From Tabrizicola sp. TH137 (GTDB lineage: Bacteria; Pseudomonadota; Alphaproteobacteria; Rhodobacterales; Rhodobacteraceae): 64,000 nt of DNA. Both the position numbers and the translations under genes were made by a program. Below, one piece after another: positions 45,780-53,278 of this stretch (positions within the stretch are counted from its first letter, which is position 1; each line of letters begins with the position of its first letter). The stretch spans positions 744,001 through 808,000 of the forward strand of contig NZ_PKRQ01000001.1 in NCBI RefSeq assembly GCF_002855575.1, in the 5' to 3' direction. The notes beneath the pieces are model-generated. The model was given only the letters and a program-made list of their open reading frames with translations, was not told the DNA's origin and made no database searches.

Positions 45780-47345
45780 TCAGACCCCCCGTCGCGCCCG
45801 CGCCAGCGCCGCCCAGACGGGCGCGCCACCCTGCCGCGCGGCCAGGAAGGCCGGGAACAACCGGTCATAGGTCGCGGCCAGCCGGTCATCCGGCGGCTGC
45901 GCCTCGCTCAAAAGGGGCGTCACCCATTCCGCGATGCAGGCCTCCATGTCGGGATAGGCCCCGATGGCCACCGCGGCCATCATCGCGGCCCCGGCCGCCC
46001 CCGCCTCTTCCCGCGCCGAGGTCCGCACCCGCGCCCGGATCGCCCCGCCAAGAATGGCGCGCAACTGCGCCGACCGCGCCGCGCCGCCGGTCAGCCGCAA
46101 CTCATCCGGCAACGGCCCCATCGCGGCATAGCAATCCCGCATCGCCATCCCCAACCCTTCCACCACGGCGCGCACCATGTCGGGATAACGCGTCGCCATC
46201 GACAGCCCGGCAAACCCCGCCCGCGCCTCGGCATTGACGAAAGGCCCCCGTTCTCCGGCGTCCGAGATATAGGGCAGATAGGCCACCTGTCCCGGCGCGC
46301 TCGCCGCCAGCCAGCCATCCACCCGCGCCACCAAGTCGCGCGGCGCGACCTCCTGCCCGAAGCTGCGCATCACATCCGCCGCCAGCGACAGAACCCAATC
46401 CAGGTTCAGCGTCGCCGCCATGTTCGTCTGCACCTGCGTCACGATCCCCGGCACCGGCAGGCAGATCACATAGCCTGTGCCCTCGGCATTCAGATGCACC
46501 CGCTCCCACGGCACCGCCCGCATGTGGACGCCCGTCGATCCCACCGTCGAACAGGCGATATCGCCACCGTCGCCGCCATGCACGCCCGCGCCCAGCGCCG
46601 TCATAACCATGTCCACATAGCCCAGGCTGACCGGAGTCCCCGCCCGCAGCCCGGTCGCCGCCGCCGCCGCCGGCGTCAGCGGATGCGTGACCTGCGTGCC
46701 ATCCACGATCTCGGGCAGCAGCCCTCGCCGATGCCGCAAGCCCAGCGCCGCGATCACCCCGTCGTCATATTGCCGCGTGCGGAAATTGCCGAAGGTAAAG
46801 CTCGCCTCCGACGGATCGGTCGCCCGCACACCCGTCAGGTTCAGATAAAGCCAGTCCTTGCAATGCAGCGCCACCTCGGCGCGGTCCAGCATCTCGGGCA
46901 TATGCGCATCCATATGCGCCATCTGGCTGCCCTGCTGGCAGGTGTTCAGCCCCGTCCCCGTCGCTTCGAACCGCGCCCGGTTTTCCGCACCCGCCGCCAG
47001 CCGCACCACTGTCGGCGCAGCCCGCGCGTCCAGCCACAGCCAGGCCTCTGCCACCGGGGCATCCTCGGCGCCCACCAGCCAGGTGCCATCGCCCTGCCCT
47101 GTCACGGCCAGCGCCGCCACCCGCGCGCCAAGATCGGCGACATGTTGCGACAAACCGCGAATCGCCGCCACGCAATCCATCCATGTGGTAGCCAGCGACT
47201 GCGTCACCGCCCCCTCCGACGTCGCGCTGTAGCGGTTCGGCACCGCCGACACCGCCACCTGCCGACCGGTCAGATCAAAGGCCACCGCCTTGATGACAGA
47301 CGTGCCCGCATCAATCCCGATGATCAGATCGCCCGTCGAACCCAT
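45780..47345 (-). CDS. eryA: Erythritol kinase (FGGY family)
   Basis: 521 residues. FGGY fold with ATP-site GIDAGTSVIKAVAFD (10-24), substrate-contact VTGQGDGTWL and catalytic Asp in LGYVDMVMTALGAG. The sequence matches my memory of Brucella EryA. First gene of the operon; GGGGGAGGACGGG lies directly before the ATG at 47345. The 585 bp upstream hold the control region shared with the divergent transporter. Confidence 0.9.
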   Translation of the reverse strand: MGSTGDLIIGIDAGTSVIKAVAFDLTGRQVAVSAVPNRYSATSEGAVTQSLATTWMDCVAAIRGLSQHVADLGARVAALAVTGQGDGTWLVGAEDAPVAEAWLWLDARAAPTVVRLAAGAENRARFEATGTGLNTCQQGSQMAHMDAHMPEMLDRAEVALHCKDWLYLNLTGVRATDPSEASFTFGNFRTRQYDDGVIAALGLRHRRGLLPEIVDGTQVTHPLTPAAAAATGLRAGTPVSLGYVDMVMTALGAGVHGGDGGDIACSTVGSTGVHMRAVPWERVHLNAEGTGYVICLPVPGIVTQVQTNMAATLNLDWVLSLAADVMRSFGQEVAPRDLVARVDGWLAASAPGQVAYLPYISDAGERGPFVNAEARAGFAGLSMATRYPDMVRAVVEGLGMAMRDCYAAMGPLPDELRLTGGAARSAQLRAILGGAIRARVRTSAREEAGAAGAAMMAAVAIGAYPDMEACIAEWVTPLLSEAQPPDDRLAATYDRLFPAFLAARQGGAPVWAALARARRGV

Positions 47346-47419
47346 CCCGTCCTCCCCCGCACCAGTCCGGCGGGCCGGCAGCAGGCCTGTCACAGGCCCG
47401 CCCTCTCGCGACCCGCTAA

Positions 47420-47432
47420 ATAACATAGTTAT
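47420..47432. promoter_or_regulatory. Short palindrome on the eryA side
   Basis: ATAAC-ATA-GTTAT, 75 bp before the eryA ATG, in an A+T-rich patch. Its GTTATATC edge loosely resembles the TTATCAC half-site of the stronger operator, so it may be a second, weaker regulator site. This is only a resemblance. Confidence 0.35.
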
Positions 47433-47737
47433 ATCGCAAGGGTAGTATTTTTTTGCAGACTGCGTAAAAAATTTCCGTTACGATCAAGAAAAGGCAGCAA
47501 TTCAAGGGCGCTTCCACGCAGGGCGCCCGGCCCCCAGACAGCAGAATTCCGCAATCAAGGCGCCAGCGCCGTCACGGCTGTTTTTGCTGTATTCCTCAAT
47601 GTTTTCTCGCATTTTCGCTGCGTTGCAGCGCAATGGGCGCATCTGTCCCGCCCTCGCCCCACACCGGGAATCACCGCAACACCCCTCACGCGCCCGCCAA
47701 GCAGCGAAGACGGTCGCAGCTTCAGCAAAGAAGTGTA

Positions 47738-47767
47738 TTGACGTGATAACTAGGTTAGATTTATCAC
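47738..47767 (+). promoter_or_regulatory. Promoter-like hexamers with overlapping perfect operator
   Basis: TTGACG at 47738-47743 could be a -35 box, with TTATCA (47761-47766) or TTTATC one base earlier as a -10 at a 16-17 bp spacing. Overlaid is a perfect inverted repeat GTGATAA (47743-47749) N11 TTATCAC (47761-47767). A repressor bound there would cover the promoter of the transporter genes. EryD and the DeoR protein at 52412 are the two local candidates. Confidence 0.55.
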
Positions 47768-47842
47768 ATAAGCGTGCCAAGGCACATCCGAAGGCCGCGG
47801 GGAAGCCTGCATTGCCCTCGGAAACAGGGAGGAGGACCCAGC

Positions 47843-47926
47843 ATGACCCATGCCACAGCCGCGCTGTGCGCCTGTTGGCCGGTGCCACCGGCCCCTCACC
47901 GCATGACCTTCGCGCCACGGACCTGA
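47843..47926 (+). CDS. 27-codon leader ORF upstream of the transporter operon
   Basis: ATG at 47843 has an excellent ribosome-binding site (AGGGAGGAGGA, 47827-47837). The peptide begins MTHATAALCACWPVPPAP and ends four bases before the next gene's ATG (47931). Inside it, GGCCGGT-GCC-ACCGGCC (47877-47893) forms a perfect 7-bp hairpin. The DUF2291 gene itself has no good ribosome-binding site, so it may depend on translation of the leader. A spurious short frame is the alternative. Confidence 0.45.
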   Translation: MTHATAALCACWPVPPAPHRMTFAPRT

Positions 47927-47930
47927 CGCC

Positions 47931-48587
47931 ATGACCGACGCCACCCCCTCCTCGCAGAAGGCCGCCGCCGGGTCGCGCCGCACCCTGGCGCTTGTCGCCG
48001 CAGGGGTCCTCGCCCTCGCCGCCGCCATCGCCGCCGACACCACCGTCGTCCATATCGGGTCCGAGGCGGATGTCCGCAAGCAGGCCTTCTCTCCCGATGC
48101 CTTCGGTCAGGCCGAATTCCCCCGCATCCAGACCTTCGTGATGGAAAAGGCCGTCGATGGCGTGACCATCGCGCCCGAGGTCCTCGCCGACAAGGCCGCC
48201 GCCTCCGCGAAATACGGCACCGCCTCCTCCACCGGCGCAATTTTGATGGTCCGTCTCACCGGCACGGCGGGCGAGGCGAAGGCTGGCATCTATGATCTCG
48301 CCGTCACCGGAATGCCGCCCGAAATCCGCGTCCGCGTGCAGACCGGCCCCGCCATCAACGGCACCGACCTGCGCGACGCGCCCGGCGACATCGAATTCGG
48401 CGCCTTCAAGAACCAGATCGAATACCAGGATGCCGGGTCCGGCATCAACCGCGCCATGAAGGCCGCCGTCCTCGATTCCATCGACACCGCCACCCTCACC
48501 GGCAAGACAATCGAGGTGGTGGGGGCCTTCCGCCTGATCAATCCGAAGAACTGGCTGATCACCCCGGTCAGCGTCAGCGTGAAGTGA
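47931..48587 (+). CDS. DUF2291 protein of the sugar/polyol ABC transporter operon
   Basis: 218 residues. One N-terminal membrane anchor (about 17-36) is followed by a periplasmic domain typical of DUF2291 (QTFVMEKAVDG, KYGTASSTGAILMVRLTG, KNWLITPVSVSVK). This family sits with ribose-type importers and erythritol importers in rhizobia; its role is unknown. The stop overlaps the ATPase start (GTGA at 48584-48587). Confidence 0.8.
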   Translation: MTDATPSSQKAAAGSRRTLALVAAGVLALAAAIAADTTVVHIGSEADVRKQAFSPDAFGQAEFPRIQTFVMEKAVDGVTIAPEVLADKAAASAKYGTASSTGAILMVRLTGTAGEAKAGIYDLAVTGMPPEIRVRVQTGPAINGTDLRDAPGDIEFGAFKNQIEYQDAGSGINRAMKAAVLDSIDTATLTGKTIEVVGAFRLINPKNWLITPVSVSVK

Positions 48588-50128
48588 TCCGCGCCATGCC
48601 CGACCGCACCCCCATGGCAAAAGGCGAAACCGTCCTCGCGGCGCGCAACATCGCCAAATCCTACGGCGCGATCCAGGCGCTCAAGGGGGTGAATTTCGAC
48701 ATTCACCGCGGTCAGGTGACCACGCTCTTCGGCGAAAACGGCGCGGGCAAATCCACCCTGATGAAGATCCTTTCGGGCATCGTCCGGCCCACCTCGGGCC
48801 AGATCATCCTCGACGGCCAGCCGGTCATCCTTGCCAATGCCAACGACGCCCGCGCCCGCGGCATTTCCATCATCCATCAGGAACTCAGCCTCGCCCCGAA
48901 CCTCTCCGTCCGCGACAACATCTTCATGGGGCGCGAAATTCCCGGCACCTTCGGCGTGGACTATGCCGAAGAGGAACGCCAGGTCCGCCGCCTGATGACG
49001 GAACTGGAAGAGGATATCGACCCGCTCACCCCGGTCGAGGATCTCCGCCTCGGCCAGCAGCAGATCGTGGAAATCGCCCGCGCCCTCTCCGTGGACAGCC
49101 GCATCCTCATCATGGACGAACCCACCTCCGCCCTTTCGGCGACCGAGGTGGAGGTGCTCTTCAAGGTCATCCGCGACCTCACCGCCAAGGGCGTCAGCAT
49201 CGTCTATATCTCGCACCATCTCGAAGAGGCGCTCCAGATCACCGATCACGCCGTCGTCCTGCGCGACGGCACCATGACAGCCAGCGCCCCCCGCGCCGAG
49301 ATCGACCTCGAATGGATCGTCCGCAACATGGTGGGCGAAAACTACGATCTCGGTTCCCCGCCCGAAACGGAATTCGGCCCCGTCGCGCTCTCCATCCGCG
49401 ACCTGACGGTGAAAGATCCGCAGGGCGCCGGCTACAATGTGGTGGACCGCCTCTCGCTCGACGTCCGCGCCGGCGAGGTGGTCTGCATCTACGGCCTGAT
49501 GGGCGCGGGCCGCACCGAACTTCTGGAAACCGTCGCAGGCCGCCTGCGCGCCTCCGGTGGCCAGATCCTGCACAAGGGCGAAGAGGTCTCCCACCTCTCG
49601 ATTGCCCAGCGCATCGCGCGGGGCCTCGCCCTTGTTCCCGAAGACCGCCAGCGTGACGGGCTGGTGCAGACCATGACCGTCGGGCAGAACCTGTCGCTCG
49701 CCTCCATCATGGCCTTCACCCGCGGCCTGTTCACCAGTCGCAGCGCCGAACAGGCCATCATCGACGACACGATCCGCAAGGTCACGGTCAAGACCGACGG
49801 CGGCGAGGCCGCCATCGGCTCGCTCTCGGGCGGCAACCAGCAGAAGGTCGTCATCGGCAAGATGCTGGCCACCGATCCCAGCGTGATCCTGCTCGACGAA
49901 CCCAGCCGCGGCATCGACATCGGCGCCAAGGGCGAGGTGTTCCGCCTTCTGGCCGAACGCGCGAAACAGGGCCTCGCCGTGATCTACTCCACCTCCGAAG
50001 TCGGCGAATGCCTGTCGATCGCCCATCGGATCATCGTCATGCACAAGGGCCGGATCTCGGCCGAATTCGATTCCACCGTCAGCAAGGAAATGATCATGGC
50101 CGCCTCGGGCGAGTCCGTGGCGGCCTGA
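48584..50128 (+). CDS. Sugar/polyol ABC importer ATPase with two ATPase domains
   Basis: 514 residues, RbsA/XylG/MglA layout. Domain 1 has Walker A GENGAGKST near residue 50 and a degenerate signature (LRLGQQQ). Domain 2 near 305 has the family's altered Walker A (GLMGAGRTELLE) and a signature LSGGN near 415. Start may be GTG 48584 (GTGA overlap) or the ATGs at 48596 and 48614. It should energise erythritol uptake (EryE/F/G-type system), judged from its place opposite eryA. Confidence 0.88.
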   Translation: MIRAMPDRTPMAKGETVLAARNIAKSYGAIQALKGVNFDIHRGQVTTLFGENGAGKSTLMKILSGIVRPTSGQIILDGQPVILANANDARARGISIIHQELSLAPNLSVRDNIFMGREIPGTFGVDYAEEERQVRRLMTELEEDIDPLTPVEDLRLGQQQIVEIARALSVDSRILIMDEPTSALSATEVEVLFKVIRDLTAKGVSIVYISHHLEEALQITDHAVVLRDGTMTASAPRAEIDLEWIVRNMVGENYDLGSPPETEFGPVALSIRDLTVKDPQGAGYNVVDRLSLDVRAGEVVCIYGLMGAGRTELLETVAGRLRASGGQILHKGEEVSHLSIAQRIARGLALVPEDRQRDGLVQTMTVGQNLSLASIMAFTRGLFTSRSAEQAIIDDTIRKVTVKTDGGEAAIGSLSGGNQQKVVIGKMLATDPSVILLDEPSRGIDIGAKGEVFRLLAERAKQGLAVIYSTSEVGECLSIAHRIIVMHKGRISAEFDSTVSKEMIMAASGESVAA

Positions 50129-50152
50129 GCGGGAAAGTAGCGGAGCCAACCG

Positions 50153-51190
50153 ATGTCGGACACGACCATTTCCAGAAAAAGCGGCGGCAAGCCCCTCAGC
50201 CTCGGCCGGCTTCTGCTGGAAGGGCGGGCCTTCTTCGCCCTCATCGCCATCGTGGCCGTGTTCTCCTTCCTTTCGCCGAACTACTTCACCGTCTCGAACT
50301 TCCTCATCATGGCCAGCCAGGTGGCGATCTACGGCATCCTCGCCATCGGGATGCTGCTCGTGATCCTCAATGGCGGGATCGACCTGTCGGTCGGCTCCGT
50401 GCTCGCGCTCTGCGGCGTACTTGCCGGGGCAATGATGCAGGGGCTCGAACTGACCTCGCTCGGCGTGATCCTCTACTTCCCGGTCTGGGCCGTGGTCGTC
50501 CTCACCGTCGCCATCGGCGGCGCAGTGGGGGCGATCAACGGCATCCTCATCGCCTGGTTCCGCGTCCCCGCCTTCGTCGCCACCCTCGGCGTGATGTATG
50601 TCGCCCGCGGTGTCGCCCTGCTGCTCACCAACGGGCTGACCTACAACAATCTCTCGGGCCGCCCCGAGCTTGGCAATACCGGCTTCGACTGGATCGGCTT
50701 CAACCGCCTCGCGGGCATCCCGATCTCGGTCCTCATCCTCTTCGGCATCGCCATCCTCGCCGGGCTGATGCTTTCGCGCTCCTCCTTCGGGCGCTGGCTC
50801 TATGCCTCGGGCGGCAACGAACGCGCCGCCGATCTGTCCGGCGTCCCGGTCAAGCGGGTGCAGATCACCGTCTATACCCTGTCGGGGATGCTGGCCGCCA
50901 TCGCGGGCCTCGTCCTGTCCTCGCAGCTCACCTCGGCCGGCCCCACCGCCGGCACCACCTACGAACTGACGGCCATCGCTGCCGTCGTCATCGGCGGGGC
51001 CGCCCTGACCGGCGGGCGCGGCACGGTGCGCGGCACCATGCTGGGCGCCTTCGTCATCGGCTTCCTGTCCAACGGCCTCGTGATCATCGGCGTGTCCTCC
51101 TACTGGCAGACCGTCTTCACCGGGGCGGTGATCGTCCTCGCGGTGCTCACCAACTCCATCCAATACGGCAAGGGCACCCGAAAGACCTGA
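50153..51190 (+). CDS. Sugar/polyol ABC importer permease
   Basis: 345 residues, RbsC-type membrane protein with about 8-10 hydrophobic segments. Family motifs are visible: ILNGGIDLSVGSVLAL, FVATLGVMYVARG, and GGNERAADLSGVPVKRVQ followed by GGRGTVRGTMLGAF. GGAGCCAACC precedes the ATG. Probably the channel for erythritol or a related tetritol/pentitol. Confidence 0.9.
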   Translation: MSDTTISRKSGGKPLSLGRLLLEGRAFFALIAIVAVFSFLSPNYFTVSNFLIMASQVAIYGILAIGMLLVILNGGIDLSVGSVLALCGVLAGAMMQGLELTSLGVILYFPVWAVVVLTVAIGGAVGAINGILIAWFRVPAFVATLGVMYVARGVALLLTNGLTYNNLSGRPELGNTGFDWIGFNRLAGIPISVLILFGIAILAGLMLSRSSFGRWLYASGGNERAADLSGVPVKRVQITVYTLSGMLAAIAGLVLSSQLTSAGPTAGTTYELTAIAAVVIGGAALTGGRGTVRGTMLGAFVIGFLSNGLVIIGVSSYWQTVFTGAVIVLAVLTNSIQYGKGTRKT

Positions 51191-51291
51191 CGCCGAACCT
51201 TCTTCTCTGTCCGGGACCGGCAATGGGTCGGCCCGCACGGGAAAGCTGCCCGGAAACGGCAAAAGACCACTGTCCAAGAGGGAGAGAGACA

Positions 51292-52239
51292 ATGTTGAAA
51301 CTGACCCGCCGCACCCTGATGGCCGCCGTCGCCATCACGCCGCTGATGTCCTTCGCCGCCAGCGCCGAAGGCCTGATCTCGATCATCGTGAACGACCCGG
51401 CCAACCCCTACTGGTTCACCGAAGGCGAAGTCGCCAAGGCCACGGCGGAAAGCCTCGGCTACAGCGCCAATGTCTCGGCCCACAAGGGCGACACCAACAC
51501 CGAAAGCACCCTGATCGACACCGCGATCACCAACCAGTCCGTCGCCATCATCCTTGACCCGGCCAATGCCGACGGTTCCATCGGCGCCGTCAAGAAGGCC
51601 GTCGATGCGGGCATCCCGGTCTTCCTCGTGAACGCCGAGATCAACCAGGAAGGTCTGGCCAAGGCACAGCTCGTGTCGAACAACGCGCAGGGCGCGGCCA
51701 TGGGCGCGGAACAGTGGGTCTCCGTCATGGGCGACACCGGCACCTATGTCGAACTCTTCGGCAACCCGGCCGACAACAACGCCGCCACCCGCTCCAACGG
51801 CTACACCACCGTCATCAGCCAGTATCCCGATCTGGTGAAGGTCGGCCAGGAAGTCGCCAACTGGGACCGCACGCAGGGCTACCAGAAGATGCAGGCGCTG
51901 CTTCAGGCGAATCCCGACATCAACGGCGTGATCTCCGGCAATGATGAAATGGCCCTCGGCGCCATCGCCGCGCTCAAGGAAGCGGGCAAGCTCGACCAGG
52001 TCAAGGTCGGCGGCTTCGACGGCTCGCCCGACGCGGTCGAGGCGGTGAAGGCCGGCGAAATGGCCTATACCGTGCTCCAGCCCGTCGCCGTCTTCTCGGC
52101 CGAGGCAGTGCGTCAGGCCGACAACTTCATCAAGACCGGCTCCACCGGCGCCGCGACCGAGAAGCAGCTCTTCGACTGCCTGCTGATCACGCCGGAAAAC
52201 GTGGACAAGTACACCGCAGCCTTCACCCTGTCCGAGTAA
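51292..52239 (+). CDS. Periplasmic sugar/polyol-binding protein
   Basis: 315 residues. The signal peptide MLKLTRRTLMAAVAITPLMS ends near ASA-EGL. The mature part is RbsB-like: ISIIVNDPANPYW, two lobes, DANGVISGNDEM-like hinge (observed INGVISGNDEMALGA) and VGGFDGSPDA. AGAGGGAGAGAG lies just before ATG 51292. It collects the polyol for the upstream permease/ATPase. A strong terminator closes the unit. Confidence 0.9.
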   Translation: MLKLTRRTLMAAVAITPLMSFAASAEGLISIIVNDPANPYWFTEGEVAKATAESLGYSANVSAHKGDTNTESTLIDTAITNQSVAIILDPANADGSIGAVKKAVDAGIPVFLVNAEINQEGLAKAQLVSNNAQGAAMGAEQWVSVMGDTGTYVELFGNPADNNAATRSNGYTTVISQYPDLVKVGQEVANWDRTQGYQKMQALLQANPDINGVISGNDEMALGAIAALKEAGKLDQVKVGGFDGSPDAVEAVKAGEMAYTVLQPVAVFSAEAVRQADNFIKTGSTGAATEKQLFDCLLITPENVDKYTAAFTLSE

Positions 52240-52254
52240 GCGGTATCCTGTTGG

Positions 52255-52287
52255 AAAAGGGGGCGGCCCCAGACCGCCCCCTTTTTC
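52255..52287 (+). terminator. Rho-independent terminator after the transporter operon
   Basis: Perfect 12-bp stem AAAAGGGGGCGG / CCGCCCCCTTTT with loop CCCCAGA, ending in TTTTTC. It separates the transporter unit from the DeoR/kinase/dehydrogenase unit. Confidence 0.88.
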
Positions 52288-52411
52288 GCACCCCGGACGC
52301 AAGTCCCGACTTTCCTTTCCACCCCGCTGGTAACTGGGCCGCCCTTTCTGGCACGATATCCCGATCACGGTTCCCCGGGCCCGCGCATGGCCCAAGCTGG
52401 CAGAGGCAGAA

Positions 52412-53278
52412 GTGACTGACGCAAGACCGACCGACGATCTGGCCATCGAACGGCTTGCCGGGGACCCGCTTCCCGCCGACAGCCGCCATGCCCGCCAGAT
52501 CGCACGCCGCCAGATGATCGCCGAGGCGGTCATGGCCGAAGGCTCCCTGCGGATCGAGGATCTGACCGAACGCTTCGGCATCAGCCTGATGACCGCCCAT
52601 CGCGATCTCGACGAACTGGCCAGCCGCGGCCTTCTGCGCAAGACGCGCGGCATCGTCTCTGCCGCCCCCACACGTCTGGTCGAGGCCAGCGATGTCTATC
52701 GCTCCTCCCGCCAGTCCGCCGAGAAACGCGCCATCGCCGCCGCCGCCGCCGCCCATGTCGAAAGCGGTCAGGCCATCTTCCTCGACTGTTCCACCACCGT
52801 CCTCCAGATGGTTCCGCATCTGTCGATGCGCGTGCCACTGACCGCCATCACCTATTCCCTGTCGATGATGAACGCCCTGCGCGAGATGCGCGACATCTCG
52901 CTCCTCGGTCTCGGCGGGCAGTATTACAACTGGTGCAATGCCTTCCTCGGCCACATCACCATCGCCGAAATCCGCCGCCTGCGCGCCGATGTGGCCTTCC
53001 TCTCGCTCTCCGCCATCACAGATGGCATGGCCTTCCACCAAAGCCCCGAAATGGTGGAAACCAAACGCGCCATGTTCGACTGCGCGCACAAGCGCGTCCT
53101 CTTGGCCGACCATTCCAAATTCGAACGCCGCGCCCTGCATGCCATGTGCGCGCTTCAGGATTTCGACGTGGTGATCGTCGATGCCGCCACGCCCTCGGCC
53201 ACCGTCTCCGCCATGCGCGCCCGCGGCGTGACGGTCGAGATTGCCCCCGCAGTGACGACCGTTCCGCCCGATGCCTGA
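52412..53278 (+). CDS. DeoR/GlpR-family transcriptional regulator
   Basis: 288 residues. The helix-turn-helix is at about 45-75 (SLRIEDLTERFGISLMTAHR), then the DeoR sensor domain with the sugar-phosphate motif IFLDCSTTVLQM and the C-terminal HKRVLLADHSKF. Starts at GTG 52412 with AGAGG 6 bp upstream. It overlaps the kinase gene by 8 bp. Probably a repressor released by a phosphorylated polyol or tetrulose made by the downstream kinase/dehydrogenase. Confidence 0.9.
   Translation: MTDARPTDDLAIERLAGDPLPADSRHARQIARRQMIAEAVMAEGSLRIEDLTERFGISLMTAHRDLDELASRGLLRKTRGIVSAAPTRLVEASDVYRSSRQSAEKRAIAAAAAAHVESGQAIFLDCSTTVLQMVPHLSMRVPLTAITYSLSMMNALREMRDISLLGLGGQYYNWCNAFLGHITIAEIRRLRADVAFLSLSAITDGMAFHQSPEMVETKRAMFDCAHKRVLLADHSKFERRALHAMCALQDFDVVIVDAATPSATVSAMRARGVTVEIAPAVTTVPPDA

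Larger units (their letters stand above)
47346..47930. promoter_or_regulatory. Divergent control region between the ery operon and its transporter
   Basis: 585 bp, clearly richer in A+T than the genes near 47410-47510 and 47720-47770. Contents seen: ATAAC-ATA-GTTAT palindrome near the eryA side (47420-47432); an A/T-run segment (47448-47454, 47465-47470); the promoter/operator at 47738-47767; a GTGCC-AA-GGCAC palindrome (47774-47785); and a 27-codon leader ORF (47843-47926). No other credible gene was found in it. Confidence 0.7.

Noticed and set aside
48290-51292. 1000-codon minus-strand open frame over the transporter genes
   Set aside because: It mirrors well-recognised ABC transporter genes. 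Its Asp/Gly/His-rich translation is a compositional artefact, not an antisense gene.
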